From positions 1,194,655 through 1,258,654 of the forward strand of contig NZ_KZ454944.1 of the NCBI RefSeq assembly GCF_002797415.1: a stretch of DNA of 64,000 bases, in the 5' to 3' direction. Numbering within the stretch: the stretch's first letter is position 1; the number at the start of each line of letters is the position of its first letter. The notes beneath the pieces were generated by a model that was given only the letters and a program-made list of their open reading frames with translations, had not been told where the DNA came from and searched no databases. Position numbers and translations under genes: made by a program. The DNA comes from Bacillus alkalisoli. GTDB lineage: Bacteria > Bacillota > Bacilli > Bacillales > Bacillaceae_I. Of this stretch, positions 56,454 to 64,000 are shown piece after piece.

Positions 56454-58178
56454 TTATCTAAAATGTTGTAGTAACCCTTGGAAGATTGCTGTTGCTGCTT
56501 TGTTTTGATAGTCTGCACTTAAGATGATGGCCTCTTCTTCACGATTACTAATGTAACCTAATTCTAATAAAACTGAAGGTTGTTTGTTTTCTCTTAGTAC
56601 AAGGAAGTTACCTTTGTTCACTTTTCTATCACGTAAGTTTGTTGATTGGATTAATGCATTGTGAATATGTTCTGCTAGTTTTTTCGATTCGTTACTAAGG
56701 TAATATGTTGTAGTTCCTCTTACAGAGGGTATATCAATGCTATCGTAATGGACGCTAATGAAAGCATCTGCCTTTTGACGATGTGATACTTGCACGCGGT
56801 CCCTCAATGAAATCGAAGTGTCGTTATTTCGTGTCATGTGTACGTTTGCACCAGCAGCTACTAATTTATCATAAAGCAATTTTGCGGTTCTAATCGTGAT
56901 GTCTTTTTCATAAGCACCACTTACTCCAATTGCTCCAACGTCCTTACCACCGTGACCAGCATCAATGACTATCGTTTTATTTTTTAATGGTGAACTACTG
57001 CCAGTTCGAGTAACTGTGGGAACATTACCTAAAGTTTGTACGATCCAACCAGCTATATAAGCTTCTGATCCATCTCTAAGACTAATTTTATACCAATCTT
57101 TCTCCATACCTATAATTTGAAATTGGTCTCTTGCATTCGCTCTAGCTACTACAGCTGAATTTGTAGATGGAGATTTTCGAATGTTTGTACCATTATGAAG
57201 GACAACAACATTGCCGTTTACTGTATTTGGACTTGATGGGCTATCTAACTTTTCTAAATACCACCCAGCAACCCAACCTTTTTTGCCGTTGTTATACTCA
57301 ATTTCAGTCCAACTATTAACATCACGTAAAACAGAAACTTTACTCCCTTTTGTCAAAGAGCTAATCACTTTCCCATTTAAGGACCCACTGTCTCTAACAT
57401 TTAAACTAGATGCTGTAACGGTTGCACTTTGTTTGGATGTCAACGTTGTAGAGTTAGAAGAATTTGTTACAACCTTTGTGTAGTCTTGATGTATCCAGCC
57501 TTTTATAGAGTTGTGTGAAATCTCATACCAGTTGTTTCTACTGTTGACTACACTCACTCTATTTCCTTTTTGTAGTTTACCAACAATTGTTGATGTAGTG
57601 TTTGGCTCACTTCTAACGTTTAAAGAATTTGTCGTTATTTCTAATATAGTACTTGTCGATGTATTAGTAGATGGTGCCCCACTTTGTTGGTCGATTGCAA
57701 TAAAATCTTTCGATATCCAACCTTCATGGGAATGAAAGCGAATCTTTAGCCAATTGTCTTTCGTTTCAAGGACTGTAACTTTGTTCTTATTTGATAAAAC
57801 AGTTACAACCGAGTGATTCATTCCTGGTCCAGAACGGACACGGAGACCGTCCGTTGTAATCGTACCATTTGTCCCAGTTGATTGGTTTGCAGTCGCGGTG
57901 ACTCCTCTTACACTTGTAACAAGAAAACCAGCAACCCACCCTTGCAATGAATTGGATACTTTAATCTTTATCCAATCGCCCTTTCTTTCTAATACCTCAT
58001 AACGTTCTCCACTTCTAACCTGTGTTACAACTGCTCCAGTCGTTGAATTTGTTTCTCTAACATTCAATATGTTAGCGGAAACTTGAATCATATCGGAGGC
58101 ACTTACATAGGAAGGAGTGTGGGTTGATAACAATAGAAAAAATATAATAATTGCAAGAAACACTCTCTTACGGATCAA
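56454..58178 (-). CDS. N-acetylmuramoyl-L-alanine amidase with five SH3b domains (YrvJ-like)
   Basis: 574 aa secreted wall hydrolase. Signal peptide at residues 1-27. Five bacterial SH3 domains follow, each beginning with an LNVR/LRVR/TNIR motif (about 37, 110, 187, 262 and 333). A C-terminal Amidase_3 domain from about 400 has zinc ligands in VIDAGHGGKD, AYEKD, SVHYD and LLELGY. It cuts between MurNAc and the stem peptide. The same gene order dtd-yrvJ occurs in B. subtilis. Confidence 0.93.
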   Translation of the reverse strand: MIRKRVFLAIIIFFLLLSTHTPSYVSASDMIQVSANILNVRETNSTTGAVVTQVRSGERYEVLERKGDWIKIKVSNSLQGWVAGFLVTSVRGVTATANQSTGTNGTITTDGLRVRSGPGMNHSVVTVLSNKNKVTVLETKDNWLKIRFHSHEGWISKDFIAIDQQSGAPSTNTSTSTILEITTNSLNVRSEPNTTSTIVGKLQKGNRVSVVNSRNNWYEISHNSIKGWIHQDYTKVVTNSSNSTTLTSKQSATVTASSLNVRDSGSLNGKVISSLTKGSKVSVLRDVNSWTEIEYNNGKKGWVAGWYLEKLDSPSSPNTVNGNVVVLHNGTNIRKSPSTNSAVVARANARDQFQIIGMEKDWYKISLRDGSEAYIAGWIVQTLGNVPTVTRTGSSSPLKNKTIVIDAGHGGKDVGAIGVSGAYEKDITIRTAKLLYDKLVAAGANVHMTRNNDTSISLRDRVQVSHRQKADAFISVHYDSIDIPSVRGTTTYYLSNESKKLAEHIHNALIQSTNLRDRKVNKGNFLVLRENKQPSVLLELGYISNREEEAIILSADYQNKAATAIFQGLLQHFR

Positions 58179-58390
58179 TGACGTTCCTCCTTAATAAAAA
58201 TTGTCCAATCCTTTCATTCGACAAATAACGAAAAAATCCTTCCTTTCATGTAAATAAATTTGAAAAAAAGGGCAACATAGATGTTAGGCATATATAAATC
58301 TATTTTCCAAGTATTAGTACCACTTGTCATCAGGGAATATATGGTTTTTTGAATTGTTTTGTGTAAATGTTAAAAAAAGGAGAGATTAGG

Positions 58391-58567
58391 ATGAAATACG
58401 GCGATAAGCATTCACATAGTTATGGTAAAAAAGATGTGTTCGGAGTTAGCTTTCATGATTTCTTAGAAAAAGAGAAAGATTCTAGTTACGTAGAACTTGC
58501 ATCAGAATTTGGACTTACAGTAAGAGATGTTAGAACAATAAAAAAACAAATAAATCGTTCGTATTAG
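58391..58567 (+). CDS. Small hypothetical protein upstream of hisS leader
   Basis: 58 aa, AAAGGAGAG 7 bp before the ATG. His/Lys-rich N-terminus (KYGDKHSHSYGKKDVFG) and a C-terminal helix-turn-helix-like segment (YVELASEFGLTVRDVRTIKK). A small protein in this place (YrzK in B. subtilis, from memory) may be the counterpart. Function unknown. The 212 bp before it show nothing I can name. Confidence 0.7.
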   Translation: MKYGDKHSHSYGKKDVFGVSFHDFLEKEKDSSYVELASEFGLTVRDVRTIKKQINRSY

Positions 58568-58569
58568 TA

Positions 58570-58599
58570 TTGACAAGAAGGTTTCGTTCTTTATATACT
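58570..58599 (+). promoter_or_regulatory. hisS-aspS promoter
   Basis: TTGACA at 58570-58575, 18-bp spacer, TATACT at 58594-58599, just after the small gene's stop. Confidence 0.8.
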
Positions 58600-58605
58600 A
58601 GCAAG

Positions 58606-58963
58606 TATCATCTTAATAAGTTGAACAATACATAATCAATAATATAAAGCGAAACCGATGATGGGGAATAGTAGTTAAGTTCCATTTGGAAAGAGAGGAA
58701 ATGCCTTAGGCTGAAAGCATTTCTCCAATATGCCTTAACGAATGAACACCTCGTAGGATTCTTTCTGAAAAAGTCACTTCTATACGGAAGATGCTCTAGT
58801 AGGAAGCGAACGTTGCAGGCGTTAACTGTTTGAGTGGTAGCATATTGCACTACATATTCCGTATGGACTGTTTGTGTAATTTGCTTCAATTAGGGTGGCA
58901 CCACGGGAATTTAAAACTCTCGTCCCTTGTTTGTATTATCAAACAAGGGATGGGAGTTTTTTT
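58606..58963 (+). promoter_or_regulatory. T-box riboswitch of hisS-aspS
   Basis: Long tRNA-sensing leader. The T-box core AGGGTGGCACCACGGG is at 58892-58907. It is followed by an intrinsic terminator (58913-58963) with arms CTCTCGTCCCTTGTTTG and CAAACAAGGGATGGGAG and seven T residues. Stem I shows the AGTA motif, the AGAGAGG bulge and an apical arm GGAAATGC / GCATTTCTCC. The 3' side of the specifier loop reads CGAATGAACACC, with CAC (His) the likely specifier. Uncharged tRNA should stabilise the antiterminator and allow expression. Confidence 0.88.
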
Positions 58964-59034
58964 GTTTAGTTTTTATTTTTAATCTATTAACAATCCCACC
59001 CACTAACCACTAACCACTAAAAGGAGGACTTATA

Positions 59035-60318
59035 ATGGCGATTCAAATACCACGTGGTACGCAAGATATTTTGCCTGGTACGGTAGAAAAATGGCAATAC
59101 ATTGAAGAAAAAGCAAAAGAGATTTGTAAACTTTATAACTATAAAGAAATACGCACACCGATTTTTGAACATACAGAACTATTTTTAAGAGGTGTAGGTG
59201 ACACAACTGATATTGTACAAAAGGAAATGTACACATTCACAGATAGAGGCGAACGAAACTTAACACTTCGTCCAGAAGGTACAGCATCTGTAGCTCGCTC
59301 GTTCGTAGAAAATAAAATGCACGGCAATCCTCAGCAACCGACAAAGCTATACTATGTTGGTCCAATGTTCCGTTATGAACGTCCTCAAGCAGGAAGATTC
59401 CGTCAGTTCGTTCAATTCGGAGTTGAAGCATTAGGAAGTAATGACCCTAGCATTGACGCAGAAGTAATAGCATTAGCTGTTGATTTATATAAAAGCTTAG
59501 GATTAAATAACTTAAAAGTCGTCATCAATAGTCTTGGAGATAAAGAAAGTCGCGATGCACACCGTCAAGCGTTAATAAATCACTTCCAACCTAGAATCGA
59601 AGAATTTTGCTCCGACTGTCAATCAAGACTAGAGAAAAATCCACTTCGTATTTTAGATTGTAAAAAAGACCGTGATCACGAGTTAATGAAAACAGCACCA
59701 TCTATCTTAGAGTATTTAAATGAGGAATCAAAGAACTACTTTGATAAAGTGGTAGCCTATTTGACAGCATTAAACATTGATTACGAAATTGATCCTAATT
59801 TGGTTCGTGGCTTAGATTATTACTACCACACAGCATTTGAAATCATGAGTACCTCTGAAGGATTTGGAGCCATTACGACATTATGTGGTGGCGGACGTTA
59901 CAATGGTCTTGTACAAGACATTGGGGGACCAGAAACACCTGGTATCGGCTTCGCGTTAAGTATTGAAAGACTTTTGGCCGCTATGGAAGCAGAAAATGTT
60001 GATTTCCCTATTGAAAATGAGATCGATTGTTATGTTGTTGCGCTTGGTGTACAAGCAAAAGATGCGGCAGTGAAAGTGTTATATGATTTACGAAAAGCTG
60101 GTATTTTAGCAGAAAAAGATTATCAAGACAAAAAATTGAAAGCACAATTCAAAGCAGCTGACCGTCTTCATTCCAAATACACGGTAGTATTTGGCGAAGA
60201 TGAGTTAAATAAAGGCGTTGCCGCAGTAAAAGATATGGCGACTGGTGAACAACAAGAAATTCCTATATCAGAAGTTGTTGCATACATTTCAGAAAAGAAA
60301 AGTGGGGAGAGATCATGA
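59035..60318 (+). CDS. hisS: Histidyl-tRNA synthetase
   Basis: 427 aa class II enzyme. Motif 2 ([22 protein letters not shown]), the histidine motif [14 protein letters not shown], motif 3 ([12 protein letters not shown]) and the anticodon domain at the C-terminus are all present. AAAAGGAGG precedes the ATG. It overlaps aspS by 4 bp. Confidence 0.98.
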   Translation: MAIQIPRGTQDILPGTVEKWQYIEEKAKEICKLYNYKEIRTPIFEHTELFLRGVGDTTDIVQKEMYTFTDRGERNLTLRPEGTASVARSFVENKMHGNPQQPTKLYYVGPMFRYERPQAGRFRQFVQFGVEALGSNDPSIDAEVIALAVDLYKSLGLNNLKVVINSLGDKESRDAHRQALINHFQPRIEEFCSDCQSRLEKNPLRILDCKKDRDHELMKTAPSILEYLNEESKNYFDKVVAYLTALNIDYEIDPNLVRGLDYYYHTAFEIMSTSEGFGAITTLCGGGRYNGLVQDIGGPETPGIGFALSIERLLAAMEAENVDFPIENEIDCYVVALGVQAKDAAVKVLYDLRKAGILAEKDYQDKKLKAQFKAADRLHSKYTVVFGEDELNKGVAAVKDMATGEQQEIPISEVVAYISEKKSGERS

Positions 60319-62090
60319 TGCAAGGAAGAACGTATTTTTGTGGCGAAGTACCAGAATCATGTATTGGCGAAACGATCGAACTAAAAGGCTGGGTACAAAA
60401 AAGACGTGACTTAGGTGGATTAATTTTCATCGACTTACGCGACCGTACTGGACTTGTTCAAATTGTTTTTAACCCAGATGTTTCACCAGAAAGCCTACAA
60501 ATTGCGGAATCTATTCGTAATGAGTTTGTATTGTATGTTAAAGGAAAAGTTGTAGAGCGTGAAGCAGGGCAAGTCAACTCGAATTTGAAAACAGGTAAAG
60601 TGGAAATACACGTTGATGAAATTCAAGTGTTAAATGCTGCGAAAACTCCACCGTTTGTTATCGATAATAAAGCAGAGGTTAGTGAAGATGTACGATTAAA
60701 GTATCGTTATTTAGACCTTCGTCGTCCTGTTATGTTTGACACATTAAAAATGCGCCATGAAGTAACAAAGACTATTCGTAATTATTTAAACGACAATATG
60801 TTCATGGAAGTGGAAACTCCGATTTTAACAAAAAGCACACCTGAAGGGGCACGTGACTATTTAGTACCGAGCCGAGTGCATCCTGGTGAATTTTACGCTT
60901 TACCACAGTCACCACAAATCTTTAAACAATTATTAATGGTTTCCGGTGTAGAACGTTATTATCAGATTGCAAGATGTTTCCGTGATGAAGATCTTCGTGC
61001 TGACCGTCAACCGGAATTTACACAAGTTGACATTGAAACTTCTTTCTTAACTCAAGAAGATATTATTGCGATGATGGAAACTATGATGGCGAAAGTAATG
61101 AAAGAAACAAAAGGAATCGATGTACCGAGTGCGTTCCCACGAATGACATACAATGAAGCAATGAGTCGTTACGGGTCAGATAAGCCAGACACACGCTTTG
61201 GTATGGAACTTGTTGACCTTTCAGAGCATGTGAAAGCATGTGGCTTCAAAGTATTTGCTGCTGCAGTCGAAAACGGTGGCCAAGTAAAAGCAATTAACGT
61301 TGTTGGAGGAGGAGCAAAATATTCTCGTAAAGACATCGATGCTCTAACAGAATTCGTAGGTCGATATGGTGCGAAAGGGCTTGCTTGGATGAAAGTAGAA
61401 GAGGACGGTTTAAAAGGTCCAATCGCTAAGTTCTTCAATGAAGAAGAACAAACTAACTTCCGTAGTGTCCTAGAAGCTTCTGTTGGTGACTTATTACTAT
61501 TCGTTGCAGATAAGAAGGCAGTAGTTGCAGATGCTTTAGGCGCGTTAAGAATGAAGTTAGGAAAAGAACTTGGCCTTATTGATGAGAGTGAATTCAATTT
61601 CTTGTGGGTTACTGACTGGCCATTATTGGAATACGATGAGGAAGCTCGACGTTACTTTGCAGCTCACCATCCATTTACAATGCCTGTTCGTGAAGACATT
61701 GAAAAATTAACAACAGATCCAAGCAGTGTTCGTGCACAAGCATATGACCTTGTATTAAATGGCTATGAACTTGGTGGAGGTTCATTACGTATTTATGAGC
61801 GTGACATTCAAGAAAAAATGTTTGAAGTTTTAGGATTCAGTAAAGAAGAAGCAAAAGAGCAGTTTGGATTCCTTCTTGAAGCATTTGATTACGGTACACC
61901 ACCTCATGGAGGCATTGCCCTAGGATTAGACCGTTTAGTTATGTTATTAGCGGGTAGAACAAACTTAAGGGATACGATTGCATTCCCTAAAACAGCAAGT
62001 GCAAGTTGTGTGTTAACAGAAGCACCAAGCCCTGTAGATAACGCCCAATTAGATGATTTACACTTGTCACTTAATGTTGAAAAAGGGTAA
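60315..62090 (+). CDS. aspS: Aspartyl-tRNA synthetase
   Basis: 591 aa (or 590 from the second ATG at 60318). N-terminal OB anticodon domain ([20 protein letters not shown]), class II motif 2 ([18 protein letters not shown]), GAD domain in the middle and motif 3 ([14 protein letters not shown]). Bacterial type. ATGATG start overlaps the hisS stop. Confidence 0.98.
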   Translation: MMQGRTYFCGEVPESCIGETIELKGWVQKRRDLGGLIFIDLRDRTGLVQIVFNPDVSPESLQIAESIRNEFVLYVKGKVVEREAGQVNSNLKTGKVEIHVDEIQVLNAAKTPPFVIDNKAEVSEDVRLKYRYLDLRRPVMFDTLKMRHEVTKTIRNYLNDNMFMEVETPILTKSTPEGARDYLVPSRVHPGEFYALPQSPQIFKQLLMVSGVERYYQIARCFRDEDLRADRQPEFTQVDIETSFLTQEDIIAMMETMMAKVMKETKGIDVPSAFPRMTYNEAMSRYGSDKPDTRFGMELVDLSEHVKACGFKVFAAAVENGGQVKAINVVGGGAKYSRKDIDALTEFVGRYGAKGLAWMKVEEDGLKGPIAKFFNEEEQTNFRSVLEASVGDLLLFVADKKAVVADALGALRMKLGKELGLIDESEFNFLWVTDWPLLEYDEEARRYFAAHHPFTMPVREDIEKLTTDPSSVRAQAYDLVLNGYELGGGSLRIYERDIQEKMFEVLGFSKEEAKEQFGFLLEAFDYGTPPHGGIALGLDRLVMLLAGRTNLRDTIAFPKTASASCVLTEAPSPVDNAQLDDLHLSLNVEKG

Positions 62091-62111
62091 AACTTCCTAT
62101 ACGAACGTCCC

Positions 62112-62140
62112 TTGCATTCGCTTTTTTCGTATGATATTAT
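62112..62140 (+). promoter_or_regulatory. 6S RNA promoter
   Basis: TTGCAT at 62112-62117, 17-bp spacer, extended -10 TGATATTAT (hexamer 62135-62140). Confidence 0.78.
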
Positions 62141-62146
62141 ACTAAC

Positions 62147-62417
62147 AACAAGTGAAATGAATGAAGTCCTGATGTGTTCGTCGTATAACCTATTGTGTTT
62201 TGACCGAACAATAGTTTATACGGGAGTTCAGAGTTTTCTAGTTGCGCACATGCCTTCCAATTAGAGTAGGACGTGTAAAACACGAAACAGAACACCCACC
62301 TGCAGTAAGCGGGTTCAAAACGAAGGCATCAAAACGACGGCACGATTGGGACTTCGTACATAACATACGAACGTCACAAAAACCCCTTCTCAACAAAATG
62401 AGAAGGGGTTTTTATTT
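62147..62417 (+). ncRNA. ssrS: 6S RNA (BsrA/6S-1 type)
   Basis: The opening GAAGTCCTGATGTGTT and TGTGTTTTGACCGAACAAT closely match what I recall of B. subtilis 6S-1 RNA, and the gene lies between aspS and tcdA as bsrA does. Closing-strand sequence GATTGGGACTTC pairs with the start. The central bubble mimics an open promoter and binds sigma-A RNA polymerase. The 3' end of the mature RNA is probably near 62360; the terminator follows. Confidence 0.88.
62378..62417 (+). terminator. Terminator of 6S RNA
   Basis: Stem AAAACCCCTTCT / AGAAGGGGTTTT with loop CAACAAAATG and a T-rich tail. Confidence 0.92.
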
Positions 62418-62588
62418 TGAATTGTTAAACATAATATCAAAACTAAGTCGTTTTTCTTTGAACCTATCTGCATGAAAAGTGAAGCGGAAGTTGTGGAGTG
62501 AGATGAACTTAGCATGATGAACGTACGGAAATGGATAATTATTTTATTAATGGGGAGTGTTGATATTATAAAACTTAACTACTTACCT

Positions 62589-62897
62589 GTTGATTTCCGT
62601 GCAAGGCTGAGACTCCTCGAAAATGCTAACGCATTTCCTTCGTGCGATGCATCGCTCTCGTAGCCTTCCTTGTCCTGCGGGAAAAGCGTGGAGCGGGAGA
62701 CCCCACAGGCGCTTGCGCCGAGGAGGCTCCCGGCGCAACGAAATGTTTGAAGCGGCTCGTTCAGCTCCGACAAGCATAAGGTAGGGGCGAATTGAGGGTG
62801 CTTTTTACCCTCAAGGCGACAATGACTTATGACTCGAGGAGCTAGCCGCTGAAACTAGACAAGCCCGCGGAAAGCGAACCCTTGCACGGAAATCAAC
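62589..62897 (+). repeat. R1 palindromic repeat, copy 11 (insert A plus nested element)
   Basis: Arms GTTGATTTCCGTGCAAGG are perfectly complementary over 18 bp despite 309 bp between ends. It contains module A (AAAATGCTAACGCATTTC), the core GAGACCCCACAGGCGC and GCCGAGGAGGCTCCCGG, then a nested 100-bp element, then CCCGCGGAAAGCGAA. ATTTAGTA follows. The flanks 62418-62588 and 62898-63027 are AT-rich; the latter holds the tcdA promoter. Confidence 0.9.
62751..62850. repeat. Nested 100-bp palindromic element
   Basis: Inside R1 copy 11. Outer arms AGCGGCT-GTTCAGCTCC and (complement) AGCGGCTAGCTCCTCGAG share AGCGGCT and AGCTCC, and CATAAG occurs near both inner ends. The centre is a hairpin TTGAGGGT / ACCCTCAA. 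It interrupts the R1 consensus between GGCTCCCGG and CCCGCGGAAAGCGA. Confidence 0.7.
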
Positions 62898-62951
62898 ATT
62901 TAGTACCCTATTGTATGTTAGCTTAGTTCAAATAAAATCCTATCGACATAC

Positions 62952-62979
62952 TTGCAATTAATCATAAGTATGATATATT
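62952..62979 (+). promoter_or_regulatory. tcdA promoter
   Basis: TTGCAA at 62952-62957, 16-bp spacer, extended -10 TGATATATT (hexamer 62974-62979). Confidence 0.72.
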
Positions 62980-63027
62980 CAATTTCGGGTAAACAATAAG
63001 AAGATAACGTATATTGGAGTTGAGAAG

Positions 63028-63795
63028 ATGTTACACCAGTTTTCACGTAATGAATTAGCGATAGGACAAGAAGGATTAAATGCGCTAAAAAACAGCACAG
63101 TAGCCGTACTAGGTATCGGTGGTGTTGGTTCTTTTTCAGCCGAAGCATTAGCACGTTCTGGAGTAGGGCGCTTAATCTTAGTTGATAAAGACGACGTTGA
63201 TATTACAAACGTAAATCGTCAAATACATGCATTACTTTCTACAGTTGGAAAACCGAAAGCAGATTTAATGAAGGAACGTATTGCGGATATTAATCCTCAA
63301 TGTGAAGTAATTGCACTAAAAATGTTTTATACAGAAGAAACATATGAAGAGTTTTTCAGCTATAATCCTGATTTTATTGTGGATGCTTCTGATACGATAT
63401 CCTATAAAATTCATTTAATGAAAGAATGTTTAAGAAGAAAAATCCAAATTATCTCAAGTATGGGTGCAGCGAACAAAATGGACCCTACTCGTTTTAAAAT
63501 TGCAGATATTTCCAAAACAAACACAGATCCAATTGCAAAAGTTGTTCGCACAAAGCTTCGTAAAGAAGGAATAAAACGTGGTATAAAGGTTGTTTTTTCA
63601 GATGAAAAGCCGATTATTATTCGCGAAGATGTAAAAGAAACGGTTGGGAAAAAAGATGCTCCAATTCGAAAAGCACAAATGCCACCGTCTTCTAACGCAT
63701 TCGTACCATCAGTTGCAGGACTAATCATGGCTGGCCATGTTATCAATACATTGTTAAAAGATATAAAAATCGACCGTGTTAATACTAGTTTTTAA
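63028..63795 (+). CDS. tcdA: tRNA threonylcarbamoyladenosine dehydratase TcdA
   Basis: 255 aa E1-like ATP-dependent enzyme. VAVLGIGGVGSFSAEALARSGVG (about 26-48) is the nucleotide-binding loop. DKDDVDITNVNRQIHAL and the late PSVAGLIMAGHVIN are conserved. It cyclises t6A at position 37 of ANN-reading tRNAs. YrvM in B. subtilis, also after aspS. Confidence 0.95.
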   Translation: MLHQFSRNELAIGQEGLNALKNSTVAVLGIGGVGSFSAEALARSGVGRLILVDKDDVDITNVNRQIHALLSTVGKPKADLMKERIADINPQCEVIALKMFYTEETYEEFFSYNPDFIVDASDTISYKIHLMKECLRRKIQIISSMGAANKMDPTRFKIADISKTNTDPIAKVVRTKLRKEGIKRGIKVVFSDEKPIIIREDVKETVGKKDAPIRKAQMPPSSNAFVPSVAGLIMAGHVINTLLKDIKIDRVNTSF

Positions 63796-63838
63796 TTTAG
63801 AACCTTATAAATTCCATAGAAAAAACGGATAGAAGAAC

Positions 63839-64000
63839 GTGGATTTATTCGTGCAGAAACAGTTTCATACGATGAACGAACGAGCTTGTGAGGAATTAAA
63901 AGGAATTGGTGTAAAAACTTTAGCTTTAAAGTGTGATATTACCAAATCAAAAGATATTGAACATGTGGTCAATGAAACAATTAGAAAGTTCGATTCTGTT
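63839..64000 (+). pseudogene. Short-chain dehydrogenase fragment, open at window edge
   Basis: The frame from GTG at 63839 reads NERACEELKGIGVKTLALKC, then DITKSKDIEHVVNETIRKFD. This matches the SDR region after the first Rossmann helix (the D-V/I motif near residue 60 of a normal SDR). The glycine-rich TGxxxGxG that must precede it is absent in all three frames upstream to tcdA, and no good ribosome binding site is present. I read it as an N-terminally deleted remnant; the downstream part is outside the window. Confidence 0.6.

Noticed and set aside
62242..62475. 77-residue ORF
   Set aside because: It lies inside the 6S RNA gene and its terminator.

Overview
The window is chromosomal DNA of a low-GC, endospore-forming member of the Bacillaceae (Bacillus sensu lato). 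The evidence is eight sporulation genes (spoIIB, spoIVFA, spoIVFB, spo0B, safA, bofC, spoVB and a YhcN/YlaJ-type lipoprotein), strong GGAGG-type ribosome binding sites, many TTG and GTG starts, and a gene order that follows the Bacillus subtilis comC-spoIIB-maf-radC-mreBCD-minCD-spoIVFAB-rplU-rpmA-spo0B-obg-pheB-nad-safA-bofC-ruvAB-queA-tgt-yajC-spoVB-secDF-recJ-apt-relA-dtd-hisS-aspS-tcdA region. It is not the B. subtilis group proper, because it carries an RNase E/G-family gene and a complete type IV pilus operon.

Layout. 1-9144: a type IV pilus locus at the position of comC, with pilB-pilT-pilC-pilA-pilD-pilM-pilN-pilO on the + strand and three divergent minor pilin genes on the - strand (the last cut by the window edge). 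9290-16392: spoIIB, maf, radC, mreBCD and minCD. 16437-18512: a second, paralogous set of three minor pilins between minD and spoIVFA, with one gene inverted. 18628-25936: spoIVFAB, rng, the L21 leader with rplU-prp-rpmA, spo0B, obg and pheB. 25984-34606: NAD synthesis (nifS-niaR diverging from nadBCA; nadE beyond safA) with a NiaR-type palindrome at nadB. 34702-49000: spore lipoprotein, bofC, ruvAB, queA-tgt-yajC, membrane proteins, spoVB, comN and secDF. 49224-62090: a cation efflux gene, a small membrane protein, recJ, apt, relA-dtd, a five-SH3b amidase and a T-box-controlled hisS-aspS operon. 62147-64000: 6S RNA, tcdA and what looks like an SDR remnant.

Non-coding DNA is unusually structured. 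Eleven copies of a GC-rich modular palindromic element (called R1 here) occupy most long intergenic gaps. Their terminal arms differ between copies, yet in most copies the two arms are complementary to each other. A second family has two 155-bp copies in opposite orientation. An array of seven exact 52-bp units, each an inverted repeat, lies between the DUF421 gene and spoVB. A nested 100-bp palindromic element lies inside the last R1 copy. Together with the doubled minor pilin sets, these are the features least explained by ordinary annotation.

All calls come from reading the sequence and from recalled family knowledge. No database search or folding program was run.
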